Assembly (NCBI RefSeq): GCF_003086895.1
Contig: NZ_CP026004.1
Span: 1,462,731 to 1,526,730 of the forward strand
Direction of reading: 5' to 3'
Length of the DNA stretch: 64,000 nt
DNA from: Stenotrophomonas sp. ESTM1D_MKCIP4_1
GTDB lineage: Bacteria; Pseudomonadota; Gammaproteobacteria; Xanthomonadales; Xanthomonadaceae
The notes below the pieces were generated by a model that had not been told where the DNA came from, did not search any database, and saw only the letters and a list, made by a program, of their open reading frames with translations. A program made the translations under genes and the position numbers. Shown here in pieces: positions 34,443-43,653 of the stretch; position 1 is the stretch's first letter, and every line of letters begins with the position of its first letter.

Positions 34443-35720
34443 CTACCACAGTGCATCACGCAGCTTGTACCAGGACATCGCCGCCACCAGCAGCGGCATG
34501 CGCAGGACCGGGCCGCCGGGGAAGGGCGCATGCTGCAGGCGCTGGAACACATCCAGCCGCGTGCTCTGGCCATCAATGGCGGCGGCGATCACCTCGCCGG
34601 CCAGGCCGGCAGCGGCCACGCCGTGCCCGGAAAAACCCTGTGCGAAGTACAGATTTCCATCCAGCCGGCCCCAATGCGGCGCACGGTTGCGGGTGATGTC
34701 CACATAGCCGCCCCAGACCTGTTCCACCGCCACGTCGGCCAGCTGCGGAAACACCTGGTGCATGCGCCGCTGCATCACCCCGCGCAGCCCCGGCGGCGGC
34801 AGTGCCGAATAGCTGGCACGCCCACCGAACAGCAGGCGGTGGTCATGGCTGAGGCGGAAGTAATCCAGCGCCCAGGCGGTGTCCGAGACCGCCATGTCGT
34901 TGCGGATGAGCTGCCGGGCCCGCGCGGCTCCCAGCGGAGCGCTGGCGCCGACATAGGTGCCGACCGGCATGATGCGGCGCTCCAGTTCCGGCAGCAGGTT
35001 GCGCAGCCACGCATTGCCGGCCACCACAAGGTGATCCGCACGCACGCTGCCCTGCGCGGTCTGCAGGGTGGCTGGCGCACCGCGCTGAACGCGCGTGACC
35101 GCAGAATGCTCGTGGATGATCACGCCTGCCGCACGGGCGGCATCGGCCAGGCCGCGCGCATAGGCCAGCGGATGCAGGTGCGCGCTGAGCGGGTCGAACA
35201 TTGCAGCGCGGTAGCGCGGGCTGTCCAGCTGTGCGCGCAGCGCATCGCGATCCCACCACTGCATGGGATAATCGTAGTGGTGCTGCAGGTGCTCGCAGTT
35301 GGCATGCAGATCGCGCTCGTGGCGCGCGCGGATCGCCACGCTGGCATGGCCGTCCACCCAGTGGCAGTCGATACCGTGCCGCGCGATGCGCTGGCGCATC
35401 GACTGCACCGCCTCGCGCGACCAGTCGAACAGATGGCGGGCGTCGTCGCGGCCGAGCTGCCGTTCCAGCTCATCCACCTCGCAGCCGTAGCCCACCAGCG
35501 CCTGGCCGCCATTGCGACCGGAGGCCCCCCAGCCGATGCGCTGCGCTTCCAGCAGCACCACGCGATAGCCGCGCTGGGCCAGCTCGAGTGCAGCGGTCAG
35601 GCCGGTATAGCCCGCGCCGAGCACGGCCACGTCGGCCTGCACATCGCCCTGCAACGGCGGCAGCGCGGCCGGTTCGGGCAGGCTGCTGGCATACCAGCTG
35701 GGCGGAAACTCCGCACTCAC
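34443..35720 (-). CDS. puuB: FAD-dependent gamma-glutamylputrescine oxidase, PuuB-like
   Basis: 425 residues, DAO-type flavoprotein. The FAD-binding Rossmann motif is VLGAGYTGLTAALELAQRGY (33-52), followed by GWGASGRNGGQALVGYG, typical of PuuB/OrdL, and a C-terminal FAQGFSGHGVAAAGLAGEVIA. It would oxidise gamma-glutamylputrescine to the aldehyde with O2, giving H2O2 and ammonia. It diverges from the puuD/puuA pair, which supports the assignment. Confidence 0.88.
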   Translation of the reverse strand: MSAEFPPSWYASSLPEPAALPPLQGDVQADVAVLGAGYTGLTAALELAQRGYRVVLLEAQRIGWGASGRNGGQALVGYGCEVDELERQLGRDDARHLFDWSREAVQSMRQRIARHGIDCHWVDGHASVAIRARHERDLHANCEHLQHHYDYPMQWWDRDALRAQLDSPRYRAAMFDPLSAHLHPLAYARGLADAARAAGVIIHEHSAVTRVQRGAPATLQTAQGSVRADHLVVAGNAWLRNLLPELERRIMPVGTYVGASAPLGAARARQLIRNDMAVSDTAWALDYFRLSHDHRLLFGGRASYSALPPPGLRGVMQRRMHQVFPQLADVAVEQVWGGYVDITRNRAPHWGRLDGNLYFAQGFSGHGVAAAGLAGEVIAAAIDGQSTRLDVFQRLQHAPFPGGPVLRMPLLVAAMSWYKLRDALW

Positions 35721-35881
35721 TGCCGGCCTCGCAGGCGGGGGAGGGAAGGGCGCGGCGCGGGAGGGCGATCACTGTTCACCGGCCTAGTCTGGCTGATGCA
35801 CGCGCGCCTGGGTGTGACGGCGCCGACTTGCCGCCTGCGCGCACGGGCAGGTAACGTGTCGCCACGCCAAGGAGTTTCCCG

Positions 35882-36643
35882 ATGCGCCGCCTGCCCTGGG
35901 TGGGCCTGCCCACCGACAGCACCGTGCTGGGCCATCACCGGTTCGCGGTGGCTGGCGAAAAGTACGTGCGCGCGTTGGTCGATGCCGCAGGGGTCACCCC
36001 GCTGGTGCTGCCCAGCCTGCAGCCGGCGTTGCCGGCGGACGACTGGCTGCAGGGCCTGGACGGCCTGCTGTTGACCGGTGCGGTCAGCAATATCGAACCG
36101 CAGCACTATGAAGGGGGCCGCAGCTGGCCGGGCAACCTGCATGACCCCGCGCGTGATGCGAATGCCTTTGCCCTGCTGCACGCCGCGTTGGCGCTGGACC
36201 TGCCGGTGCTGGCGATCTGCCGCGGTTTCCAGGAATTGAACGTGGCCCTGGGCGGCAGCCTGCATCCGCAGGTGCATGCGGTTCCGGGCATGAGCGACCA
36301 TCGCGAGGACCCGCAGGCGCCGGTCGAGGAGCAGTATGGCCCCGCGCATGCGGTCACCCTGGCCGGCAATGGCTGGCTCGCGCAGTGGCACGGCAGCGAC
36401 CAGGCCTGGGTCAATTCCGTGCATGGGCAGGGCATCGCCCGCCTGGCCGATGGCCTGCAGGTGGAGGCGTGGGCCGATGATGGCCTGGTCGAAGCGGCGC
36501 GCAGCAGCGGGCATTCCTTCGTGCTCGGCGTACAGTGGCATCCGGAGTGGCGTGTCATGCAGGCGCCGTTCTATCACGCTATTTTCCGTGCTTTCGGCCA
36601 AGCTTGCCGGCAGTACCAACAGAACCGACTGGATTCCCGATGA
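35882..36643 (+). CDS. puuD: Gamma-glutamyl-gamma-aminobutyrate hydrolase, PuuD-like
   Basis: 253-residue class-I glutamine amidotransferase-like hydrolase (peptidase C26). The nucleophile is C113 in LAICRGFQELN; the catalytic H220 and E222 are in GVQWHPEW; GLLLTGAVSNIEP is the family's oxyanion stretch. It would release GABA and glutamate from gamma-glutamyl-GABA. The stop overlaps the puuA-like start by four bases (ATGA). Confidence 0.9.
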   Translation: MRRLPWVGLPTDSTVLGHHRFAVAGEKYVRALVDAAGVTPLVLPSLQPALPADDWLQGLDGLLLTGAVSNIEPQHYEGGRSWPGNLHDPARDANAFALLHAALALDLPVLAICRGFQELNVALGGSLHPQVHAVPGMSDHREDPQAPVEEQYGPAHAVTLAGNGWLAQWHGSDQAWVNSVHGQGIARLADGLQVEAWADDGLVEAARSSGHSFVLGVQWHPEWRVMQAPFYHAIFRAFGQACRQYQQNRLDSR

Positions 36644-38037
36644 GTTCCCGACCTCGCCCGCGCAAGACGGCCACGCCCCCCGCACCGCAGGAAAGCAGTC
36701 TGCTGCGCTGGTTGAAGGAGCGGCGCATCACCGAGGTCGAGTGCCTGGTGCCTGACATCACCGGCAATGCGCGCGGCAAGATCATTCCTGCCGACAAGTT
36801 CTCGCATGACTATGGCACGCGCCTGCCGGAAGGCATCTTCGCTACCACCGTCACCGGTGAGTTTCCCGACGATTACTACGATCTGACCTCGCCGTCGGAC
36901 TCGGACATGATGCTGCGGCCCGATCCGGACACGGTGCGCATGGTGCCGTGGGCGGCCGATGCCACCGCGCAGATCATCCATGACTGTTACACCAAGAACG
37001 GCGAGCCGCACGAGCTGGCGCCGCGCAATGTGCTGCGCCGGGTACTGGCGGCCTACGCGGAACTGGGCCTGCGCCCGGTGGTGGCGCCGGAGCTGGAATT
37101 CTTCCTGGTGCAGAAGAACACCGATCCTGACTTCCCGCTGCTTCCCCCCGCCGGCCGTTCCGGGCGCCCGGAAACGGCGCGGCAGTCGTACTCGATCGAT
37201 GCGGTCAACGAATTCGACCCCATCCTCGACCTGATGTACGACTACGCCGATGCGATGAAACTGGACGTGGACACGCTGATCCACGAATCCGGCGCGGCGC
37301 AGCTGGAAGTGAACTTCACCCATGCCGATGCGATGGACCTGGCCGACCAGGTGTTCCTGTTCAAGCGCACCATGCGCGAGGCAGCGATGCGCCACGGCGT
37401 GTACGCCACCTTCCTGGCCAAGCCGATGGAGAACGAGCCGGGCAGCGCCATGCACATCCACCAGAGCCTGGTGCGGGTGAGCGACGGCAGCAATGTGTTC
37501 GCCGGCGACACCCATGCCGAGGGGGAGTTCAGCCCGGTGTTCGGCCACTATCTGGGCGGCCTGCAGAAGTACGTGCCGCAGGCGATGGCCTTCTTCGCCC
37601 CGAACGTCAATTCCTACCGGCGCCTGGTGTTCGGCGAGGTCTCGCCGAGCAACGTGCATTGGGGCTACGACAACCGCACCTGCGGCCTGCGGGTACCGCT
37701 GGACACCCCGGAGAACATGCGGGTGGAAAGCCGCTTTGCCGGCTCCGATGCCAATCCGTACCTGGCCATGGCCGCGACCCTGGCGTGCGGCCTGCTGGGT
37801 ATCCGCGAACGGCTGGCCCCGGATGCGCCGGTGACTGGCAGCGCCAAGGAGCTGGGCTACAACCTGCCGCGCTCGCTGGGTGAGGCGCTGGATGGCCTGG
37901 AACAGTGCGCCGAACTGCAGGCCCTGCTGGGCGAACGCTTCTGCCGGGCCTACATCTCGGTGAAGCGCAAGGAATACGAGACCTTCTTCCGCGTCATCAG
38001 CTCCTGGGAGCGCGAGTTCCTGCTGTTGAACGTGTGA
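36640..38037 (+). CDS. puuA: Gamma-glutamylputrescine synthetase, PuuA-like (glutamine synthetase fold)
   Basis: 465 residues. Glutamine synthetase family motifs: beta-grasp LVPDITGNARGKIIPADKF, metal-binding PELEFFLV and EVNFTHADAM, ATP-site NEPGSAMHIHQSL, and NRTCGLRVPLDTPENMRVESR. The shortened C-terminus without an adenylylation loop and the neighbouring puuD and puuB homologues favour glutamylation of putrescine rather than ammonia. Coupled to puuD by an ATGA overlap; the potF gene follows after 95 nt. Confidence 0.9.
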   Translation: MSSRPRPRKTATPPAPQESSLLRWLKERRITEVECLVPDITGNARGKIIPADKFSHDYGTRLPEGIFATTVTGEFPDDYYDLTSPSDSDMMLRPDPDTVRMVPWAADATAQIIHDCYTKNGEPHELAPRNVLRRVLAAYAELGLRPVVAPELEFFLVQKNTDPDFPLLPPAGRSGRPETARQSYSIDAVNEFDPILDLMYDYADAMKLDVDTLIHESGAAQLEVNFTHADAMDLADQVFLFKRTMREAAMRHGVYATFLAKPMENEPGSAMHIHQSLVRVSDGSNVFAGDTHAEGEFSPVFGHYLGGLQKYVPQAMAFFAPNVNSYRRLVFGEVSPSNVHWGYDNRTCGLRVPLDTPENMRVESRFAGSDANPYLAMAATLACGLLGIRERLAPDAPVTGSAKELGYNLPRSLGEALDGLEQCAELQALLGERFCRAYISVKRKEYETFFRVISSWEREFLLLNV

Positions 38038-38132
38038 AGGCCCGGAATTGATGAATGAGCCGCCGGGGGGTAGGCTGGCACCCGTCGCCGGCCGCGCCGG
38101 CCTCCCCCCAATTCCGCATTCTGGAGCACCCG

Positions 38133-39242
38133 ATGAAGCTGCGTATCCTCACGCTCGGCCTGGCCTCCGCCTTGCTCGCCGCCTGCGGCGGTGGCAACGG
38201 CGGCGCACAGGACAGCCAGGTCCTGAACGTCTACAACTACAGCGATTACATCGCCGAAGACACCATCCCGACCTTCGAGAAGGAGAGCGGGATCAAGGTG
38301 ACCTACGATGTGTTCGACAGCGATGAGATGGTCGAGACCAAGCTGCTGGCCGGCAACAGCGGCTACGACGTGGTGGTGCCGACGCTGAACTTCTTCGGCC
38401 GCCAGATCCAGGCCGGCGTGTTCCTGCCGCTGGACAAGAGCAAGATCCCGAACCTGGCCAACCTGGACCCGTCGGTGATGAAGCGCATCGCCACCCAGGA
38501 CCCGGACAACAAGTACGGCGTGCCGTACATGATCGGCACCACCGGCATCGGCTACAACGTGGACATGCTGAAGGAGCGTTTCGGCGGCAGCGCCGACATC
38601 GCCAACAGCTGGGACCTGGTGTTCAAGCCGGAAAACATCGCCAAGATGAAGGACTGCGGCGTGACCATCCTGGACACGCCGGCAGACATGATCCCGATCG
38701 CCCTGCATTACCTCGGCCTGGACCCGCACAGTGGCGACCCGGCCGAGCTGCAGAAGGCGGCCGATCTGCTGAAGTCGATCCGTCCGTACGTGCAGAACTT
38801 CCATTCCTCGCAGTACGTCGGCTCGCTGGCCAACGGTGGCACCTGCCTGGTGGTCGGCTGGTCGGGTGACATCATCCAGGCCCGCGACCGTGCCGAGGAA
38901 GCCAGCAACGGCGTGCACGTGGCGTACTCGATTCCGAAGGAAGGCGCACCGCAGTGGTTCGACATGCTGGCCATTCCGAAGGATGCCAAGCACCCGGAAG
39001 CAGCCTACGCGTTCATCAACTACCTGCTGGAACCGAAGGTCGCCGCGGCCAATACCAATTTCATCCATTACGCCAACCCGGTGACCGCGGCCACGCCGCT
39101 GGTGGATGAAGCCATCCGCACCGACCCGACCATCTACCCGCCGGCCGACGTGGCCGAAAAGATGTTCACCTACTCGATCAACACCCCGGAAACCGACAAG
39201 CTGTACACCCGCCTGTGGACCGAGGTGAAGACCGGCCGGTAA
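38133..39242 (+). CDS. potF: Putrescine-binding periplasmic lipoprotein PotF/SpuD-like
   Basis: 369 residues. Lipoprotein signal MKLRILTLGLASALLAAC with lipidated C18. The mature domain starts LNVYNYSDYIAEDTIPTFEKE and has the ligand-site stretches YDVFDSDEMVETKLL, GTTGIGYN and LVVGWSGDIIQARD found in polyamine-binding proteins. It would capture putrescine for the PotGHI importer encoded 6 kb further on. It follows puuA in the same direction, so uptake and breakdown are probably co-transcribed. GGAG lies 9 nt before the start. Confidence 0.92.
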   Translation: MKLRILTLGLASALLAACGGGNGGAQDSQVLNVYNYSDYIAEDTIPTFEKESGIKVTYDVFDSDEMVETKLLAGNSGYDVVVPTLNFFGRQIQAGVFLPLDKSKIPNLANLDPSVMKRIATQDPDNKYGVPYMIGTTGIGYNVDMLKERFGGSADIANSWDLVFKPENIAKMKDCGVTILDTPADMIPIALHYLGLDPHSGDPAELQKAADLLKSIRPYVQNFHSSQYVGSLANGGTCLVVGWSGDIIQARDRAEEASNGVHVAYSIPKEGAPQWFDMLAIPKDAKHPEAAYAFINYLLEPKVAAANTNFIHYANPVTAATPLVDEAIRTDPTIYPPADVAEKMFTYSINTPETDKLYTRLWTEVKTGR

Positions 39243-39254
39243 GCCAGCCAATCA

Positions 39255-39310
39255 TGGTAGGGCCGGCCGCTGGCCGGCAACCAGGTAGTGCCGGCCAGCG
39301 GCCGGCAACC
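39255..39310. repeat. REP-like inverted pair (ggccggccgctggccggc)
   Basis: Two GTAG-headed GC-rich palindromes back to back fill the gap between the convergent potF and monooxygenase genes. Confidence 0.7.
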
Positions 39311-39314
39311 CGAC

Positions 39315-40649
39315 TCAGGCAGCGCTGCGGCACCGCTCAAGGTGCCGCAGGATGCCCGGCAACAGGTCGCGCGCATCGCGGCCCCCGTTGCACAGGAACG
39401 ACGAACTCATCCGCTGCAGATTGTGCATGCCGATGAAGAACAGCCCCGGCTCGGGTGACACCCCGAACTCGCCCCGCGGATAGCCATGCGCATCAAGCGC
39501 GCCGTCCACGGCCAGCCATGGCCATTCGGCGACGAAGCCGGTGGCCAGCACCACCGACCGGATGCCCGCACGCTGCAGGTCCAGGGAGGAGGGCGAGGAT
39601 GGCAGCTCCCAGTCCAGGTAGACCTCCTCGGGAATGTAGCGGGCGTCATCCGTGCGCGGTTCCGGTCGCGTGGCGTAGTACGCACTGGCCAGTCCATCCA
39701 GATAGGCGAACTCGGCCCGCGTGGCCTCGATCGCCCGGCGCAGCTGCGGCTGTACGTCGGCAAAGCGGCACGCATGACCGCTCAGCTCCTGCAGGCGCCC
39801 GAGCAGGGTGATGCCGTCGCGGTGCAGGCTCATCAGGCTGATCGAACTGCCGCGGCCAGCGCTCCCCTTGCCGGAAATCAACGGGAATTCCGCCGTCCTG
39901 GCCTTTCGCAGCGCATCGGGTTCGCCAGCCAGCACGCCAGCCGATTCGCTCACGTGCTGATGGATGCGCCCGGCCATGTCCCACCAGATCATGGAATCCT
40001 TGCCACGCAGGCGGCGCGTATGTGATGGCCGGTCGGCCAGTGACCAGTAGACCTGGCGTCCATTGGCATGCAGGTCCTGGGCGATCTGCGCGCCCGATTG
40101 TCCACCGCCGATCACCAGTACCGCACCGTCGGCCAGCTGCCCGGCATTGCGGTACTGGCCCGAATGCAGCACGGCGAGGGCTGCGCTGGGTGCGAAGGGA
40201 ACGCGCGGCATGCGTGCCCGGCGATACTCCCCGGTGGCCACCACCACGGACCGCGCGTGGAGGCGGCCCTGGTCGGTGGTGATCGCATAGCCATCCGCGG
40301 CGCGGGCGACCCGCAGGACCGTGCAGCCTTCCTGCACCGGCAACGCGCGCGCCTGCGCGTAGCCGGCAAGCAGGTCGATGACCTCGGGTGCGGTCATGAA
40401 GCCCTCCGGGTCGTCACCGTCATAGGCGTAGCCATGCAGCGCCATCGTCATGTTGGCGGTGTTGACCTGGAAGGCGTCCCAGCGTCGTTGCCAACTGGCG
40501 CCCACGTACGCCGATTCAAACACAAGGTGATCGACGCCAGCCTCCTGCAGGACGGCGCTCAAGGACAGTCCAGCGTGGCCGGCGCCGATGATGACGACAT
40601 CCAGAGGGCGCGAGGGTGACGCAGCAGTGTGGGCAGCAGATGCAGGCAT
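39315..40649 (-). CDS. Flavin-containing monooxygenase (CzcO/FMO-like)
   Basis: 444 residues. FAD motif VVIIGAGHAGLSLSAVLQEAG near residue 17, a NADPH-binding motif VLVIGGGQSGAQIA in the middle, and the C-terminal VLATGFVAEWPW typical of FMO and Baeyer-Villiger-like enzymes. The substrate is unknown. It diverges from the efflux operon at 40931, so the two may share control and the pump may export a product or a toxic substrate; this is speculative. ATG at 40649 is chosen; the frame remains open upstream to 40868 but overlaps the promoter region. Confidence 0.85.
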   Translation of the reverse strand: MPASAAHTAASPSRPLDVVIIGAGHAGLSLSAVLQEAGVDHLVFESAYVGASWQRRWDAFQVNTANMTMALHGYAYDGDDPEGFMTAPEVIDLLAGYAQARALPVQEGCTVLRVARAADGYAITTDQGRLHARSVVVATGEYRRARMPRVPFAPSAALAVLHSGQYRNAGQLADGAVLVIGGGQSGAQIAQDLHANGRQVYWSLADRPSHTRRLRGKDSMIWWDMAGRIHQHVSESAGVLAGEPDALRKARTAEFPLISGKGSAGRGSSISLMSLHRDGITLLGRLQELSGHACRFADVQPQLRRAIEATRAEFAYLDGLASAYYATRPEPRTDDARYIPEEVYLDWELPSSPSSLDLQRAGIRSVVLATGFVAEWPWLAVDGALDAHGYPRGEFGVSPEPGLFFIGMHNLQRMSSSFLCNGGRDARDLLPGILRHLERCRSAA

Positions 40650-40930
40650 GGCGATGGCAGATCCTTGGGCAGGTCGCCCCGATTCCGCCCGGCCTGCGGG
40701 GCAGCGGTCAACGATTACGGTTCCGAAAACAGTTGCAGATGTGCAGACGGCTTCAGTGGCAAGGGTTGCATGGCCAGGACGGCACGCAGCGCGCCTTGCC
40801 GGACCGGGACGATCGCGACACAGGTCGCATGCGTTTCCGCGGCCGGAACGGTCGAGCGGCACTTTCACTCCGCGTCCGCACGTCGTCCCCTACCGTCCCG
40901 TATGGCACTGACCACCGCCGCGACGAGACG

Positions 40931-42100
40931 ATGACCGACCAACCCCAGCGCACCGACGCCCCCACTGGCGAAGACACATCGACGAGCGAGGACAAGCCCT
41001 CGCCACTGAAGAACCCCAAGGTCCGCTGGACGCTGGCCATCATCGGCGTCGTCGTGGTCGTCGCCCTGGTCGTCTGGCTCGTCTACCACCTGCTGGTCGG
41101 CCGCTACCTGCAGGACACCAACAACGCCTACCTGCAGGCCGACGCCGTGGCCGTCGCCCCGCGCATCAACGGCTACGTCACCGAAGTGCTTGTGCAGGAC
41201 AACCAGTGGGTCAAGGCCGGCGAACCGCTGCTGCGCATCGACCCGCGCACCTACCGCGCCACCCTGGACCAGGCCGAGGCCGTCATCGCCGTGCGCCAGG
41301 CGGACATCGCCGCCGCTGCGGCCGGCGTGCAGGGCCAGCAGTCCAGCCTGCTGCAGGCGCGCACCCAGCTCACCGCCGCCACCGCCTCGCTGCGCTTCGG
41401 CAGGTCCGAGCTGGCCCGTTTCACCCCGTTGGCCGCCAGTGGCGCTGATACCCATGAACACGTGGAAAGCCTGCGCCATGACGTCGAACGCGCGCAGGCC
41501 CAGTACGAAGCGGCCAAGGCGCAGATCCAGGGCGCGCAGAGCCAGATCGAAGCCAGCCAGGCGCAGCTGGAACAGGCGCAGGCCGGCCTGAAGCAGGCGC
41601 AGGCCGATGCCGCGCAGGCCCGGGTGGCCTTCGAGGACACCGAACTGCGCGCGCGCATCGATGGCCGCGTCGGCAACAAGACCGTGCAGGTTGGCCAGTT
41701 CGTTGCCGCCGGCACCCGCACCATGACCATCGTGCCGGTCGAATCGCTGTACCTCAGCGCCAATTTCAAGGAAACCCAGGTGGGCCTGATGCGCGCCGGG
41801 CAGCCGGCCGAGATCAAGGTCGATGCGCTGCCGGGCACCACCCTGCATGGCACGGTGGAAAGCATTTCGCCGGGCACCGGTTCGCAGTTCGCGCTGCTGC
41901 CGCCGCAGAACGCCACCGGCAACTTCACCAAGGTCGTGCAGCGCGTGCCGGTGCGCATCCGCGTGGATGCCGGTGCCGAAGCGCGCAAGGTACTGGTGCC
42001 GGGCATGTCGGTGGAAGTGACGGTCGATACCCGCAACGCCAAGGATGCACGTGCGCGCACCCAGGACGAGGCCGAGGCCACGGCCGCGCCGGCGCGATGA
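40931..42100 (+). CDS. EmrA-like membrane fusion protein of an MFS efflux pump
   Basis: 389 residues. One N-terminal membrane helix (about 35-58), biotinyl/lipoyl-like half domains (AVAVAPRINGYVTEVLVQDNQ and AFEDTELRARIDGRV), a long alpha-helical hairpin rich in Gln/Ala coiled-coil heptads (about 125-235), and a C-terminal barrel. HlyD family; it bridges the inner-membrane pump and the outer-membrane channel. The stop overlaps the emrB-like start (ATGA). Confidence 0.92.
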   Translation: MTDQPQRTDAPTGEDTSTSEDKPSPLKNPKVRWTLAIIGVVVVVALVVWLVYHLLVGRYLQDTNNAYLQADAVAVAPRINGYVTEVLVQDNQWVKAGEPLLRIDPRTYRATLDQAEAVIAVRQADIAAAAAGVQGQQSSLLQARTQLTAATASLRFGRSELARFTPLAASGADTHEHVESLRHDVERAQAQYEAAKAQIQGAQSQIEASQAQLEQAQAGLKQAQADAAQARVAFEDTELRARIDGRVGNKTVQVGQFVAAGTRTMTIVPVESLYLSANFKETQVGLMRAGQPAEIKVDALPGTTLHGTVESISPGTGSQFALLPPQNATGNFTKVVQRVPVRIRVDAGAEARKVLVPGMSVEVTVDTRNAKDARARTQDEAEATAAPAR

Positions 42101-43653
42101 ACGCCACCACCGCCCCCGCAGCACCCGCTACCGGTGGCAAGGCCGATGCGGGCGCGTGGCTGGCCGTCGCGGCCGGCACCATCGGCTCGTTCATGGCCAC
42201 GCTGGACATCTCCATCGTCAACGCGGCGCTGCCCACCATCCAGGGCGAGGTCGGCGCCAGCGGCACCGAGGGCACCTGGATCTCCACCGCGTTCCTGGTC
42301 TCGGAAATCGTGATGATTCCGCTGACCGGCTGGTTCGTGCGCACGCTGGGCCTGCGCACCTTCCTGCTGATCTGCGCCACGCTGTTCACTGCATTCTCGG
42401 TGATGTGCGGGCTGGCCGATTCGCTGCCCATGATGATTGCCGGACGGGTCGGGCAGGGCTTTGCCGGCGGCGCGCTGATTCCCACGGCGCTGACCATCGT
42501 CGGCACGCGCCTGCCACCGAAGCAGCAGCCGCTGGGCACCGCACTGTTCGGCATGACCGTCATCCTCGGCCCGGTGATCGGCCCATTGCTGGGCGGCTGG
42601 CTGACCGAGAACGTCAGCTGGCACTACGCCTTCTTCATCAATGTGCCGATCTGCGCGGGTCTGGTCGCCTTGCTGCTGCTGGGCCTGCCGCATGAAAAAT
42701 CGAACTGGGGCGGGCTGCTGCGCGCGGACTGGCTGGGCATCGTCGGCATGACGGCCGGCCTGTCCGCACTGACCGTAGTGCTGGAAGACGGGCAGCGCGA
42801 GCGCTGGTTTGAATCGACGATGATCGTGGTGCTGAGCATTGTCTCGGTGCTGGGTTTTGCCTTGCTGGCGCTCTCCCAGTTCACCAGCAAGGCGCCGGTC
42901 ATCCGCCTCAACATCCTGTTCCAGCGCAGTTTCGGCGCGGTGTTCGTGATGGTGATGGCGGTCGGCATGATCCTGTTCGGGGTCATGTACATGATCCCGC
43001 AGTTCCTGGCGATCATCGCCGGCTACAACACCGAACAGGCAGGCTACGTGCTGCTGCTGGCCGGCCTTCCCACCATCCTGCTGATGCCGTTGATGCCGAA
43101 GATGCTGGAAACGGTGGACGTGCGCATCATGGTGTTCGGCGGCATGCTGTGCTTCGCCGCCGCCTGCTTCGTCAACCTCGGGCTGACGCCGGACAGCATC
43201 GGCCCGCACTTCGTCATCGGCCAGCTGCTGCAGGGCTGCGGCCTGGCGCTGGCGATGATGGCGCTGAACCAGGCCGCCATCACCTCGGTGCCGCGTGAGT
43301 ACACCAGTGATGCCTCGGGCCTGTTCAATGCCGCGCGCAACCTCGGCGGCTCGATCGGCCTGGCTATCATCTCCACCTTCCAGGAACGCCGCGCCACGCT
43401 GCACATCGATGCCATCGGCAGCAGCGTCACCGCCAATTCCACCCTTGCCCAGGACGCGCTGCATGCCTACGGCCAGCAGCTGGGCGACGCAACGCAGGCG
43501 GTGGCGGTGCTGGCGCAGACGGTGCAGCTGCAGGCCATGGTGATGGCCTACAACGACCTGTTCTGGATCTTCGGCCTGATCGTGGCGGCGACCCTGCCGC
43601 TGGTCTTCCTGCTCAAGCCCCTGCCCAAGGGCGTTCCATTGGCGATGCACTGA
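42097..43653 (+). CDS. EmrB/QacA-type MFS drug exporter (DHA2, 14 helices)
   Basis: 518 residues, 14 predicted helices. Signature stretches: GSFMATLDISIVNAALPTI in helix 1, STAFLVSEIVMIPLTGW, GRVGQGFAGGALIPTAL and GPVIGPLLGGWLTENVSWHYAFFINVPI (motif C of antiporters). It would export hydrophobic drugs or fatty-acid-like compounds against protons. Coupled to the membrane-fusion gene by ATGA and to the outer-membrane gene by TGATG. No MarR-type repressor gene is adjacent. Confidence 0.93.
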   Translation: MNATTAPAAPATGGKADAGAWLAVAAGTIGSFMATLDISIVNAALPTIQGEVGASGTEGTWISTAFLVSEIVMIPLTGWFVRTLGLRTFLLICATLFTAFSVMCGLADSLPMMIAGRVGQGFAGGALIPTALTIVGTRLPPKQQPLGTALFGMTVILGPVIGPLLGGWLTENVSWHYAFFINVPICAGLVALLLLGLPHEKSNWGGLLRADWLGIVGMTAGLSALTVVLEDGQRERWFESTMIVVLSIVSVLGFALLALSQFTSKAPVIRLNILFQRSFGAVFVMVMAVGMILFGVMYMIPQFLAIIAGYNTEQAGYVLLLAGLPTILLMPLMPKMLETVDVRIMVFGGMLCFAAACFVNLGLTPDSIGPHFVIGQLLQGCGLALAMMALNQAAITSVPREYTSDASGLFNAARNLGGSIGLAIISTFQERRATLHIDAIGSSVTANSTLAQDALHAYGQQLGDATQAVAVLAQTVQLQAMVMAYNDLFWIFGLIVAATLPLVFLLKPLPKGVPLAMH